From NCBI GenBank assembly GCA_018819175.1, contig JAHJQQ010000025.1:40140-104139 (forward strand): DNA of 64,000 nt, read 5' to 3'. Below are positions 32,728-42,755 of the stretch, piece by piece. The notes under the pieces were generated by a model. The model searched no databases and had not been told where the DNA came from. It saw only the letters and a list, made by a program, of their open reading frames with translations. The stretch's first letter is position 1, and every line of letters begins with the position of its first letter. Position numbers and translations under genes: made by a program. Source of the DNA: Gammaproteobacteria bacterium (GTDB taxonomy: Bacteria > Pseudomonadota > Gammaproteobacteria > Thiohalobacterales > Thiohalobacteraceae).

Positions 32728-33391
32728 GTCCGCTCACCATCTCAGTAAAACCGTGCCGATCCAATCCGGTAGTTTAACGATCCTGGACAATGTCGCCGTC
32801 GAGATCAACCGTGGCGACAGTCTGGCCATCATCGGCGCCTCCGGTTCCGGCAAATCCACCCTGCTCGGACTGCTCGCCGGCCTGGATGTTCCCAGCGCGG
32901 GGGAGGTCTGGTTGGAAGATGTCTGTCTGAGCACGCTGGATGAAGACGGTCGTGCGCGCCTGCGCGCCGCGCACATGGGTTTTGTGTTCCAGTCGTTCCA
33001 ATTGCTGCCCAGCCTGACGGCGCTGGAGAATGTCATGCTGCCGCTGGAACTCACCGTCAGCAAGGATGCCATGCCACAGGCGCGCGACTGGCTGGAGCGC
33101 GTCGGTCTCGGTACCCGCCTGGACCACACGCCGCGCCAACTGTCCGGAGGCGAGCAGCAACGCGTCGCCATCGCGCGCGCCTTCGCCACCCGCCCTGCCC
33201 TGCTGTTCGCCGATGAACCCACCGGCAACCTCGACCGCAATACCGGTGCGCGCGTTATCGATCTGCTGTTCGAATTGAATCAGGCGCAACAGACCACCCT
33301 GGTGCTGGTCACTCACGACAGCTCGCTCGCCGACCGCTGCACAACGCATCTGCAATTGGATGCCGGGCGCTGCGTGGAGACCCGCGCATGA
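32708..33391 (+). CDS. ybbA: ABC exporter ATP-binding protein YbbA
   Basis: YbbA is the ATPase partner of the FtsX-type permease YbbP (LolD/MacB group), possibly extracting substrates from the inner membrane; in E. coli the pair is linked to TesA. Motifs present: Walker A GASGSGKST, signature LSGGEQQRVAIARA, Walker B LLFADEPTGNLD, switch VTHDSSL. Start at 32708 has AGGA 5 bases before the ATG and gives 227 residues, near the 228 of E. coli. An upstream extension to 32594 would run through tesA. The ybbP start overlaps its stop by 4 bases. Confidence 0.95.
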   Translation: MTNRCLMSAHHLSKTVPIQSGSLTILDNVAVEINRGDSLAIIGASGSGKSTLLGLLAGLDVPSAGEVWLEDVCLSTLDEDGRARLRAAHMGFVFQSFQLLPSLTALENVMLPLELTVSKDAMPQARDWLERVGLGTRLDHTPRQLSGGEQQRVAIARAFATRPALLFADEPTGNLDRNTGARVIDLLFELNQAQQTTLVLVTHDSSLADRCTTHLQLDAGRCVETRA

Positions 33392-35880
33392 TGCGAACGC
33401 TGCGGCTGGCCTGGCGATTGCTGCATCGCGACTGGCGCGCGGGTGAAGTACAGGCCTTGCTGTTCGCGCTGGCCATCGCCGCGGCAACCACCACGGCCGT
33501 GACCGGCTTCTCGGAACGCCTGGCGTTGACGCTGACGCAACAGACGACGGACCTGCTGGGCGCGGATCTGGTACTGGAACAATCACAACCAATACAACCC
33601 GACTGGCTGGCGCGCGCGCTGAATACGGGTCTGCAATACACCCGCGCCGTGGAATTCGCCAGCATGGCCGTGGCCGACGCCGGACTGCAATTGGTCAGCG
33701 TTAAAGCCGTCGGTGTCGACTATCCGCTGCGTGGCGCGGTACGTGTCGCCGCGGAACCTTTCGGGCCGGAACAACCTGTCGTACAGATGCCGGAGCCTGG
33801 TTCGCTGTGGATCGAATCGCGCCTGTTCGCCATGTTGAAATTGCAGTTGGGCGATACGCTGCGCATCGGTGAAGCGGACTTCACCATCACCCGCGTACTC
33901 GGTTTTGAACCGAGTCGCGGCGGCAACATTCTCAATCTCTCGCCACGCGTCCTCATGCGCCTGGAAGATTTACCACGCACCCAGGTTATTCAACCCGGCA
34001 GTCGGGTGACTTATTTCAATCTATTTGCCGGAACGACAACAGACATCACCAGCTTCCGCGACTGGCTGTTACCGCAATTAGTCGATCAGGATCGGCTGGT
34101 GGATGCACGCACCGGCCGCCCCGCCATTGCCAACGCACTCGATAAAGCCGAACACTACCTGGGCCTCGCCAGTGTGGTGGCCATCGCGCTCGCCGGCGTG
34201 GCCGTGGCGATGGCGGCACGGCGCTACAGTGCACGCCATTACGATGTGAGTGCCATGTTGCGTTGTCTTGGCGCCGTACAGCGCGACATCGTTGCGCTGT
34301 ATCTTCTGCAAATGCTGATACTGGGTCTGGGTGGCAGCCTGGTGGGCGCCGCGCTGGGATGGCTTGGACAGCTGGGACTCGTGCAGCTGCTCGCCGGCCT
34401 GTTACCGCTGACACCACCACCGGCGGGACCCTTGCCACTGATCATAGGTGTTGCGACCGGATTGATCACACTGGCCGGCTTCGCCCTGCCGCCCGTGTTG
34501 CGCTTGCGTCAAGTATCGCCGTTGCGCGTGCTGCGCCGCGATCTCGCACCACTGCCTGCGCGCGCCTGGGTGGTCTATGGCCTGGCCCTGCTCACCCTGC
34601 TTGCGCTGATGTGGCGCTATACCGAAGATCTGCGTCTCACCTTGAGCGTTGCCGGTGGCGCGGCTGCCAGCGCGTTGCTCATGCTGGGTCTCGCCTTGGG
34701 CCTCCTCGCACTCCTGCGACGACTGAGGGAACATTTGGGTGCCACCTGGCGTTTCGGCATCAATAGTCTTTGGCGACGAGGCGCGGCCAGCGTCAGCCAG
34801 ATCTTCGCTTTCGGACTGGTGATCATGGCCGTGAGTCTCACCACCCTGTTGCGCACAGATCTATTGAGCAGCTGGCAAACACAACTGCCGGAGGACACGC
34901 CAAACCAATTCGCCATCAACATTCAGCCGCATGAACGCGGCCCCTTCGCCGACATGCTGCGCACCGAGGGCATCGACAGCGCGCCGGTCTATCCTGTGGT
35001 GCGCGGTCGAATGGTTGCCATCAACAACCTGCCGGTACGCACGGCGGTGAGCAAAGAGGCACAAGACAACAACGCCCTGCACCGCGATCTGAACCTGACC
35101 TGGAGCGCAAGCGTACCGGAGGGCAACCGTATCGTAGCCGGCGATTGGTTCGCTGCGACCACATCCGCACTGGCGGAGGTCTCTGTCGAGTCAAAACTCG
35201 CCGAGCGGCTGGCCATCAAACTCGGTGACGAACTGGAGTTCCTGATTGCCGATCAGTCTCTCAAGGCGCGAGTGACAAGCCTGCGCAGTGTCGAATGGGA
35301 TTCATTCCAACCGAATTTCTATATGATCTTTCCACCGGGCATGCTGGAACAATTCCCCAGCACCGCCATGACCAGTTTTTATCTGGCGCCCGACCGGCAA
35401 GCCGTATTGCAGCAACTTGTCGCCCAATTCCCTGCCGTCACCATCCTGGATGTCGGCGTATTGCTTGGTGAAGTTCGCCGCATCTTCGGTCAGGTCACGC
35501 TGGCCGTGGAATATATTCTGATGTTCGTGCTGCTCGCGAGCCTGGCCGTGCTGTTCGCGGTACTGGCCTCCAGTCACGATGAGCGCATCCAGGAAGGCGC
35601 GTTATTGCGCGCGCTCGGCGCCAGCCGCCGACAAGTGCGCAGCAGCCATTTCGCCGAGTTCGCACTGTTGGGATTACTCGCCGGGCTGCTCGCCGCCATC
35701 GGCACTGAACTGATCAGCGCCCTGCTGTACACGCAGATCTTCCATCTGGATTATCACTGGAAGTGGCCCCTATGGATCGCCGCGCCGATGGGTGGACTGC
35801 TGATTGTGGCTATTGCCGGCGCCTGGGGTACACGCAAGATCCTGTCGCAGCCACCCGCGGTATTGTTGCGGGATACGTGA
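33388..35880 (+). CDS. ybbP: FtsX-like ABC exporter permease YbbP
   Basis: An 830-residue inner-membrane permease with about ten membrane segments in the order one, large periplasmic domain (residues about 45-250), three, then four, a second periplasmic domain (about 505-690) and three. This is the doubled FtsX layout of the YbbP family. FtsX core motifs are seen in VAIALAGVAVAMAARRY and in the last repeat SLAVLFAVLASSHDER. Its partner YbbA is directly upstream (4-base overlap). Substrates in bacteria are not firmly known; export of lipids or hydrophobic molecules is assumed from LolCDE relatives. Confidence 0.94.
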   Translation: MMRTLRLAWRLLHRDWRAGEVQALLFALAIAAATTTAVTGFSERLALTLTQQTTDLLGADLVLEQSQPIQPDWLARALNTGLQYTRAVEFASMAVADAGLQLVSVKAVGVDYPLRGAVRVAAEPFGPEQPVVQMPEPGSLWIESRLFAMLKLQLGDTLRIGEADFTITRVLGFEPSRGGNILNLSPRVLMRLEDLPRTQVIQPGSRVTYFNLFAGTTTDITSFRDWLLPQLVDQDRLVDARTGRPAIANALDKAEHYLGLASVVAIALAGVAVAMAARRYSARHYDVSAMLRCLGAVQRDIVALYLLQMLILGLGGSLVGAALGWLGQLGLVQLLAGLLPLTPPPAGPLPLIIGVATGLITLAGFALPPVLRLRQVSPLRVLRRDLAPLPARAWVVYGLALLTLLALMWRYTEDLRLTLSVAGGAAASALLMLGLALGLLALLRRLREHLGATWRFGINSLWRRGAASVSQIFAFGLVIMAVSLTTLLRTDLLSSWQTQLPEDTPNQFAINIQPHERGPFADMLRTEGIDSAPVYPVVRGRMVAINNLPVRTAVSKEAQDNNALHRDLNLTWSASVPEGNRIVAGDWFAATTSALAEVSVESKLAERLAIKLGDELEFLIADQSLKARVTSLRSVEWDSFQPNFYMIFPPGMLEQFPSTAMTSFYLAPDRQAVLQQLVAQFPAVTILDVGVLLGEVRRIFGQVTLAVEYILMFVLLASLAVLFAVLASSHDERIQEGALLRALGASRRQVRSSHFAEFALLGLLAGLLAAIGTELISALLYTQIFHLDYHWKWPLWIAAPMGGLLIVAIAGAWGTRKILSQPPAVLLRDT

Positions 35881-35940
35881 TGTCGTGCGTCGACTGCTCC
35901 GACAGATACCGTGATGCATGAGAATAAGCCCGGCTAACCC

Positions 35941-37023
35941 CTACCGGAGCACTATTCTTACCAGCCGCCAGTAGCCGTTAAGCAGTGTCGACAAACCGCC
36001 CGCGAGTACGTGTTGAAATCGCGACTGAAGCAAACCTTCCGAAAATGGAATCGTCCCGCCACTGAGGATGTCCGACTCCGCGACTTTGCGTAAACGACAC
36101 ATCCGCTGGCGTCGCTTTGCAATCTTGCCACGGTGGTGCCATAGCCAGATCCAGGCACGCGCCCACTCTGCAAGCCAGCCTCGCCTCAGACAGTAGGCTA
36201 TGTTCGCCAGTTCGTAGAGCAGCAGCGCCGGGCTTAAGGCGAGCAGCGTGCGCCAGCGATAATGGATGAATACCGTCATCAGACGATTGCGCATTGTCAG
36301 GTAGGCACGACGCAGAGGATAGTCACCGGTTCCACGGAACGAGAGTCCTGGCGTTCCCGAGCCGCGATCATGCAGGGCGACGGCTTGGGATTCGAACACA
36401 AAACGGTGACCAAGGCCGCGCAGCCTGAGACTGAATTCCAGATCTTCCAGATAAAAAAAGTACAGCGCGTCGAAGCTGCCCGCGTCCACCACCGCCTGCC
36501 GATCAAGTAAATAGCAGGCGCCGATTGCGCTGTTGACCTCGACCCGTTCCTCACGTGCGGATGCCATGGGTGTCGCCGGGTGCCGCAGTGACATGATCCC
36601 CAGGAAATGGTTTTCGGCGCCGTCGGTCTGAACGCGATTGCACTCTGGAAACAAAATGATGCGCGGACAGACAACCGTCGCCTGTTCGGCCTGCTGTGCG
36701 CGTAGCATTGACTCGATGCAGTCGGGACGCAGGTAAATGTCGTTGTCGAGGAGCACGACAGAGTGTGAATGGGCCGCCGCGAGTCCCGCGTTGCGGGCCG
36801 CTGGCAGGCCGCGATTTTCGCCCAAGCGCAGCATACGCACATCAGGGTGGCGTTGTTCGACGGAAGCCAGGCTGTCGTCCGTCGATCCATTATCAACGAC
36901 GATGATCGCGCACAAGGGAACGGACTGCGCGGCCAATGCATCGACACAGCTTAGAAGTTTGTGTCCACCGTTGAAATTGATGACAATGGCGGTGACATCG
37001 ACGGACTCGCGCAGCATGCTCAT
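35941..37023 (-). CDS. Family 2 glycosyltransferase (GT2)
   Basis: The 360-residue product has a GT-A fold beginning VTAIVINFNGG, the nucleotide-binding VDNGSTDDSL and the metal-binding DND in VVLLDNDIYLRPD, followed by the acceptor-side LEDLEFSLRLRGLGHRFVFE (EDxxF type). A hydrophobic segment near residue 270 (LLALSPALLLYELANIAYCL) suggests attachment to the membrane. It resembles rhamnosyl/galactofuranosyl-like transferases of cell-surface glycans. It overlaps the GT4 gene by 4 bases (ATGA) and is the last gene of the Wzx-GT4-GT2 operon. Confidence 0.9.
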   Translation of the reverse strand: MSMLRESVDVTAIVINFNGGHKLLSCVDALAAQSVPLCAIIVVDNGSTDDSLASVEQRHPDVRMLRLGENRGLPAARNAGLAAAHSHSVVLLDNDIYLRPDCIESMLRAQQAEQATVVCPRIILFPECNRVQTDGAENHFLGIMSLRHPATPMASAREERVEVNSAIGACYLLDRQAVVDAGSFDALYFFYLEDLEFSLRLRGLGHRFVFESQAVALHDRGSGTPGLSFRGTGDYPLRRAYLTMRNRLMTVFIHYRWRTLLALSPALLLYELANIAYCLRRGWLAEWARAWIWLWHHRGKIAKRRQRMCRLRKVAESDILSGGTIPFSEGLLQSRFQHVLAGGLSTLLNGYWRLVRIVLR

Positions 37024-38198
37024 GCTCTTGCTATCACGTCGTGCAGAATGGTTTCTATCTTACGCGCCGACGCCTCCCAGCTTAACGTGGCCTTGGCGAC
37101 TTCGTGCGCAGTCTCGCCCAGCCGACGCGCCAGCGCCGGATCGTCGAGCAGTGCGAGAATGGCCTCGGCAAACGCCTGTGGATCGGCCTGGTCCACAACC
37201 CAGCCTGACTTTGCATGCTCGAGGTGTCGAGCAGAGCCCGCAAACGAGACAATCGGGCAACGGGCTGCCATGTAATTGAGCAGTTTCTGCGGCACCCCAT
37301 CGCAATCCATGCGCGGGTTCAGTGCGATATCAGCATTCGCCAGAATGTCGGGGAGTGCTGTGAAAGCCTCCGGGAAAAGTTTGATTCGGTCACGAATACC
37401 CAGTTGTTCCGCCATTCTCTCGAACGCCTGGAAGGTATCGCCGCTGACAATGTGCAAGAACGTATCGTCACGTTCGCGGCAGACGGCGGCGAAAGCGGTA
37501 AGCATCACATCGATGCCTTGATACGGCGCAAGATTTCCCGTGAAGACAAGCACCTTTCCAGCATGTGTCTTTTCGTTTTCAATCCCCGAAGCGAGATGGT
37601 CAAGTTCGACGCCGTTGGGAACCACCGATATGTTGCGGGCCTCCACGGCCTGTATCGCGACGAGCGTATCGCGGATCTGCTGACTGACACCGACGACATG
37701 CGTGGCGCGACATGGCAGTTGCCGGTCGAGGAATCGACCCAGCACTGTTTTGATTTTACTAGGCATGCCCAGCGCATAGGATGATAACTCCGTGCCGAGC
37801 AAGGTATGCGCATCGAAGACAATGGGCAGTTTACGGTTGCGGCGCGCGAGCAACGCGACTAACAGCCCCTCGAAATGGTGCGCATGAATGACTTCAATCG
37901 CTTCTCGGTCGATCACTTCGCGCAGCTTCTTGGCCAAGTAAAGGTCAACAGCCAGCTTGCGATAACTCGGTCCTGCCTGCGTGCGTGAATACCAGCTCAG
38001 CTCTTTGATCCGATGCAGATGAAAATTATGTGGTACCTGCTGTTGACCTAGATGATAGGTGACGACATGAATATCATGCCCGAGTTCATACAAAGCCTCC
38101 GAGAGACGAAAAATCCGGATCGGCGTGCCCCGAGCCGCCGGTAACGGGCAGGCAGCGACCACAGCAATGCGTAACCGTCGTCCCGAACTCATGACCAC
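37020..38198 (-). CDS. Family 4 glycosyltransferase (GT4)
   Basis: A 392-residue GT-B enzyme. The N-terminal domain starts LRIAVVAACPLPAARGTPIR, the acceptor half. The C-terminal donor domain has VFTGNLAPYQGIDVML, and the EX7E-like region in FPEAFTALPDILANADIALN and GVPQKLLNYMAARCPIV is as in GT4. Such enzymes add mannose, glucose or similar from nucleotide sugars. The start ATG 38198 lies 10 bases inside the end of the flippase gene, so translation is coupled. Confidence 0.9.
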   Translation of the reverse strand: MVMSSGRRLRIAVVAACPLPAARGTPIRIFRLSEALYELGHDIHVVTYHLGQQQVPHNFHLHRIKELSWYSRTQAGPSYRKLAVDLYLAKKLREVIDREAIEVIHAHHFEGLLVALLARRNRKLPIVFDAHTLLGTELSSYALGMPSKIKTVLGRFLDRQLPCRATHVVGVSQQIRDTLVAIQAVEARNISVVPNGVELDHLASGIENEKTHAGKVLVFTGNLAPYQGIDVMLTAFAAVCRERDDTFLHIVSGDTFQAFERMAEQLGIRDRIKLFPEAFTALPDILANADIALNPRMDCDGVPQKLLNYMAARCPIVSFAGSARHLEHAKSGWVVDQADPQAFAEAILALLDDPALARRLGETAHEVAKATLSWEASARKIETILHDVIARA

Positions 38199-39460
38199 CT
38201 CTCGGACAGTCTGGTCTCATCAGCATCTGCGTGCGCACTGATCCGCTCTCTGAGCCCCCTCTCAATGACGAACAACAATCCCACGGCAATCAGTGATTCC
38301 GTGGCGACCGTCGTATAGGCGGCGCCGATCGCGCCCCACTGCGGGATGATCATGGCATTGAGCAGGATGTTGGCGATAAGGCCCATCGTTACGATGCCGA
38401 TGGCGGGACGATCGAGACGCAGAGCATTCGCCACGGTTACAGCCATCTGCCCGATGAAAAGCGCCGGCGTCACCAGAAACAGAATCTGGGTGATGACAGT
38501 CGCCTCGCTGTAGGCTGCGCCGAAAATCCACGGGACTATGAACGGCGCGAGCGGGATCACAACGAACGCGACCAGCAAACCGATTGCGGCGGAACCACCG
38601 ATCAAGCGTCGCGCGTCGCGGCGATAACGCCCCGGGCCATGCTCGACTAATGTGGCACTCATAATCGGGAAGAACACCATCGTGATCGGACGGATCAGTG
38701 TGCGGGAGACCTCAGCCAGCTTGTACGCGGCCACATAGGCGGCGACCTCACTGAAGTTGCGGAGATTCGCCAGCATGATCTCATCGGCGCGCGCATGTGC
38801 GAGCATCAGCAGGCCCAGAATGAACAAGGGTAACGAGCTGCCGAGCAGCTCGCGCAGGCTTGTGACCGCGCCGCCCACCTTGCGACCGACCCGACGCAGC
38901 GTGAAGCGCCAGCTGATGCCCGTCATCAGAAGTGACGACAGCGCATAGGCGATCACTATCTGTTCCAAGGACCACTGACGATAAGCCGCAAACGGCACGA
39001 TCAAGAGCAGCACGCACGGGCCAATCAGGCCGGTAAGCGCGCGTGCCGCCACTGCGCGCATACCCAGCAGTGTGGCGCTGAACGTATAATAGAGGTCACC
39101 GGCGAGAACATAGATCGAGCAGAACAGAAAGATAGTGGATAGCGATGGCGCGACCAGGGAAACACTGAGGTTAACCAGAACGAGCGCGATCAACAGCAGC
39201 GGCAAACGTAAGCGCAGCACTTGCTGAAGGTGGGCCGCCGCATGCCCGGTATCGCCCGCCACCGCCCGGACCAGGTGTCGGCTGGTTCCCAGTTCGGTAA
39301 GCATCGCAACAATGCTGCAGACACTGATTGCATAGAAAAACTGGCCCATCGACACCTTGTCGATATGTCTGACCAGAATGGTGATCACGACCAGCCCGAT
39401 GCTTTTCTCGAGAAAGTGGCCGAGCGCGGCCAGAGATAAGTCGATGCCGATACGTTTCAT
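38189..39460 (-). CDS. Wzx-like polysaccharide flippase
   Basis: The 423-residue protein is hydrophobic throughout with about 12-14 membrane segments, as in MOP-superfamily oligosaccharide flippases. The start MKRIGIDLSLAALGHFLEKS is typical of this group, where an amphipathic helix precedes the first membrane span (GLVVITILVRHIDKVSMGQF). It would turn lipid-linked sugar repeats to the periplasmic face for assembly. It is the first gene of the leftward glycan operon. A 128-base region to the divergent phosphodiesterase gene should hold both promoters. No polymerase (Wzy) gene is in the window. Confidence 0.88.
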   Translation of the reverse strand: MKRIGIDLSLAALGHFLEKSIGLVVITILVRHIDKVSMGQFFYAISVCSIVAMLTELGTSRHLVRAVAGDTGHAAAHLQQVLRLRLPLLLIALVLVNLSVSLVAPSLSTIFLFCSIYVLAGDLYYTFSATLLGMRAVAARALTGLIGPCVLLLIVPFAAYRQWSLEQIVIAYALSSLLMTGISWRFTLRRVGRKVGGAVTSLRELLGSSLPLFILGLLMLAHARADEIMLANLRNFSEVAAYVAAYKLAEVSRTLIRPITMVFFPIMSATLVEHGPGRYRRDARRLIGGSAAIGLLVAFVVIPLAPFIVPWIFGAAYSEATVITQILFLVTPALFIGQMAVTVANALRLDRPAIGIVTMGLIANILLNAMIIPQWGAIGAAYTTVATESLIAVGLLFVIERGLRERISAHADADETRLSERWS

Positions 39461-39588
39461 GTGACGTATGATACCTGGCTAGTGTTGTGATAATGTCCAC
39501 GTTGTCATACGCGATATTCACTAGAGACCGGATGCCAACCGGTCCACAGAAGTATTATTGAGTCTACCTGCTTCGAGAGAATCTTTGA

Positions 39589-41151
39589 ATGGGAAGCGGT
39601 TTTGCAACCGACAAGCCAGTCCTGATGATTGGTCTTGATGCCGCTGAGCTCAGTCTTGTGCGGCAATGGATGGACGCGGGGCTGCTGCCGAATCTGCGCG
39701 CGTTACGTGAACGTGGTGCCTTCGGACCGATGCGCTCGACGGCCCGCTGGCTGGTCGGCTCGCCCTGGCAAAGTTTTTTCACGAGCCAGACGCCCGTCGA
39801 TCACGGCATGTACCACTTTCTGGTCTGGCGACCCGACAAGATGGCACACGCCCGCCCTTCGCGGGATTGGTTGCCGCTGCGGCCATTCTGGCGCGAACTG
39901 GCGGGGAGCGGGCAACGCGTCATCGCCATTGATGTACCGCAGGCCTACGCACCCGATGGCGATGCTGGTATTGAAGTATCGGGCTGGGCGACGCACGAAA
40001 TCCTCGAACCGCCTGCGTCAAGTCCACCTGATCTGCTAAGCCGCATCACAGACCAGTTCGGCACGGCACCCTTCGACCCGGAGGTCACGCATCCGCTCAC
40101 GGTTGATCAGCTTCTAGAGGTCCGTGATCAGTGCGTTAACACGGCGCGATTGGTGGGTGAACTCGGTGTCGAGCTGATGCGGACCCATCCCTGGGATCTC
40201 AGTATTGTCTGCTTCTCATCGACGCACCGTGGTGGGCATCAATTATGGGATCTGAGCGGCCTGAAAGGTTCGGCGACAACAGAGAAGAGGATGGAACTCG
40301 GCAATGCGTTGCGCGATGTTTATATCGCCTGTGATGCAGCGATCGGCCAGGTTATCCAGCAGGCGGGGCCGGATGCAAACATTATTATGTTCTCCTTGCA
40401 TGGCATGGGACCCAATGCGTCGCGTACCGATGTGATGCCCGAAATGCTCAGCCGCATTCTTGCTGACAAGGCGAGCGCGGGGGAACCGCTCCGCAAGCCA
40501 AGGCTTTCCGACCGGCTTCGCGCACTCATCCCAAATGAATTCCGCAGCCGCGTCAAGGCACGCCTGCCTTACTGGATACAGGACAAACTCACGCTGTATT
40601 GGCGTACCGGCGATATCGATTGGTCTACAACGCGTGCGTTCGCGGCCTTTGGCGATCTGGATGGTTACATCCGTATCAATCTGCGCGGCCGCGAAGCTCA
40701 AGGCATTGTGGCACCGGGAGAGGAATACCAGCGGCTGTGCCAGCAGATTGCCGACGGACTGAAAACGTTTGTCGATGAGGATAGCGGCGAACCGCTGGTC
40801 GAATCCGTCGCAATGACCGACGAGATCTTTCCGAATGGCGCGCAGCGTGCTCTGATACCGGACATGATCGTGCACTGGACCCCCGGCTCGGCTTATCGCC
40901 ACCGACGCATCGTCTCACCACGCTACGGCGCGATTCCCTGGCCGACACCGGGACGCCATCCGCAGGGCCGTGGCGGCAATCACCGCCCGGCTGGATTTGT
41001 ATTGGCCTGCGGCGACGCATTCGAGCCGGGTGGGCGTATCGAACGCGCCGATATTCTGGACCTTGCGCCAACCGTTTATGAGCTGCTCGGTTTACCGGTG
41101 CCCGTATCGTTCCGTGGTCAGAGCCTGCTCTCGCCACGCAAGGAAAACTGA
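39589..41151 (+). CDS. Alkaline-phosphatase-superfamily phosphodiesterase/transferase
   Basis: The 520-residue product belongs to the type I phosphodiesterase/nucleotide pyrophosphatase branch. Seen are the first metal ligand in LMIGLDAAE (Asp17), the nucleophile loop in WLVGSPWQSFFTSQTP, the HG motif in VDHGMYHF and in FSLHGMGPNASRTD, and a C-terminal metal His in FVLACGDAF/PAGF region. No signal peptide is visible, so a cytoplasmic role is likely. In glycan loci, relatives are associated with phosphosugar or phosphoglycerol groups; this is only a suggestion here. GMC oxidoreductase starts 2 bases after the stop, so the two are co-expressed. Confidence 0.82.
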   Translation: MGSGFATDKPVLMIGLDAAELSLVRQWMDAGLLPNLRALRERGAFGPMRSTARWLVGSPWQSFFTSQTPVDHGMYHFLVWRPDKMAHARPSRDWLPLRPFWRELAGSGQRVIAIDVPQAYAPDGDAGIEVSGWATHEILEPPASSPPDLLSRITDQFGTAPFDPEVTHPLTVDQLLEVRDQCVNTARLVGELGVELMRTHPWDLSIVCFSSTHRGGHQLWDLSGLKGSATTEKRMELGNALRDVYIACDAAIGQVIQQAGPDANIIMFSLHGMGPNASRTDVMPEMLSRILADKASAGEPLRKPRLSDRLRALIPNEFRSRVKARLPYWIQDKLTLYWRTGDIDWSTTRAFAAFGDLDGYIRINLRGREAQGIVAPGEEYQRLCQQIADGLKTFVDEDSGEPLVESVAMTDEIFPNGAQRALIPDMIVHWTPGSAYRHRRIVSPRYGAIPWPTPGRHPQGRGGNHRPAGFVLACGDAFEPGGRIERADILDLAPTVYELLGLPVPVSFRGQSLLSPRKEN

Positions 41152-41153
41152 GC

Positions 41154-42755
41154 ATGATCTTCTCCGATACGCGCAGTCATGATGCTCATCAAATACACAC
41201 CGATATTTGCATCGTGGGTGCGGGTGCGGCCGGTATCGCGCTGGCGCGTGAACTCAGCGGATCCGGATTACGCGTCGCGTTAATCGAGAGTGGCGATATC
41301 AAATACCGCCATCGCCCGCAGTTTCTGTATCTCGGTCGGAATACCGGCAAGCGGAATTTCTCGACAGTGTTCTCGAGGTTTCGTGTCTTCGGCGGATCGA
41401 CGACTCGCTGGGGCGGGCAGTGCCGGCCACTGGACCCTATCGATTTCGAGCAGCGTGAGGCGATTCCCTATAGCGGCTGGCCGTTCGATTACGCACACAT
41501 TGAACCTTACTACCGGCGTGCTCAGGAAGTCTGCAATCTGGGTCCGTACGATTACGACCCGCCTACCCTGAGCACATCTCACGGAATGGACACCGCGTTG
41601 ACGACCCGTGTCTATCGCTTCAGCTATCCCGCGAACTTCGGTGCGGCCTATCGACAAGCGCTTGAACGCGCGCCTGATACACAGGTGCATCTCAATGCCA
41701 ATCTGGTCGAGATTGTCCTGCAGGAGGACACGAAACAGGTTCGACATCTGAAACTGGCAACCCTGAATGGCCGTAGTATTCTGCTACAGGCGAAGGCCTA
41801 TGTCCTGGCCTGCGGCGGCCTTGAGAATGTGCGCCTGCTGCTTGCGTCGAACCGGGTCATGAACACCGGCATCGGCAACATGCACGATCTGGTGGGCCGG
41901 TACTTCATGGACCATGCCTACTTTTTTCCCGGCTACTTCGAACCGAAATCCCCGGACTTCAAGCTGGATGACTTTGTGATACGGGATTATGCAACGGTCG
42001 GTCGCGAGCAACGCTCGCATCTGGCGCTGTCGCTGAGCGAGGCCACGCGTCACCGCGAGGGTCTTAACGGTGCAGCGCTGTATTTGGTCCGTCGCGACAA
42101 GTACAAGACGCTGCCTGAGTACATGTCACGCGGCGGCCTGGCGCTCAATCACCTGATTGATGTGTTGCGGCATCGGGAAGCGCCCAGCTCGGAACTTATC
42201 ACCGACATTGCCGATTTGCTAAGTGACTTCGGAAGTACAGCGAAGACACTGGGACGTCAGCTGGGCAGCCTTGCCCACAGGCAACGGGTTCCGGGCATCC
42301 GTGTGGCGTTGGAAATGACGCCCTGTCGGAACAGCCGTGTCACGCTCAATGGTCGGAAAGACCGTTTCGGCATGCCGCGTATCGATGTCGATTGGCAACT
42401 CAATGAGCGCGATCGTCAAGGCTACTATCGCCTGATGGACGTGCTGCGAGGCGAATTCTCGAGACTCGGGCTCGGTGAATTAGTTACTCACGACCGTGTC
42501 GACGAGACCGGCTGGCCACTCGCCATGACCGGTGGCAAGCATCACATGGGCACCACGCGCATGCACACTGACCCTAGACAGGGCGTCGTCGATGCGAATT
42601 GCCAGGTACATGGCATCGGCAATCTATTTATTGCCGGCAGTTCCGTGTTCCCGACCGGTGGCTATGCGAATCCAACCCTGACGATCGTCGCCCTGGCGAT
42701 ACGCCTCGCGGATCATCTGAAACGCAGCTTCAAGGCGGGGGCGTTTCCAGCATAG
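41154..42755 (+). CDS. GMC family FAD-dependent oxidoreductase
   Basis: A flavoprotein of the glucose-methanol-choline family that oxidises an alcohol or sugar hydroxyl. The N-terminal dinucleotide fold is IVGAGAAGIALARELS (Gly22, Gly24, Gly27), the second family motif sits around FGGSTTRWGGQCRP, and the C-terminal active-site segment is HHMGTTRM at about residue 463, followed by GGYANPTLTIVALA. Its 533 residues are normal for members found in exopolysaccharide loci. It is 2 bases after the phosphodiesterase gene. The last 26 bases overlap the end of the convergent GT8 gene. The substrate is unknown. Confidence 0.9.
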   Translation: MIFSDTRSHDAHQIHTDICIVGAGAAGIALARELSGSGLRVALIESGDIKYRHRPQFLYLGRNTGKRNFSTVFSRFRVFGGSTTRWGGQCRPLDPIDFEQREAIPYSGWPFDYAHIEPYYRRAQEVCNLGPYDYDPPTLSTSHGMDTALTTRVYRFSYPANFGAAYRQALERAPDTQVHLNANLVEIVLQEDTKQVRHLKLATLNGRSILLQAKAYVLACGGLENVRLLLASNRVMNTGIGNMHDLVGRYFMDHAYFFPGYFEPKSPDFKLDDFVIRDYATVGREQRSHLALSLSEATRHREGLNGAALYLVRRDKYKTLPEYMSRGGLALNHLIDVLRHREAPSSELITDIADLLSDFGSTAKTLGRQLGSLAHRQRVPGIRVALEMTPCRNSRVTLNGRKDRFGMPRIDVDWQLNERDRQGYYRLMDVLRGEFSRLGLGELVTHDRVDETGWPLAMTGGKHHMGTTRMHTDPRQGVVDANCQVHGIGNLFIAGSSVFPTGGYANPTLTIVALAIRLADHLKRSFKAGAFPA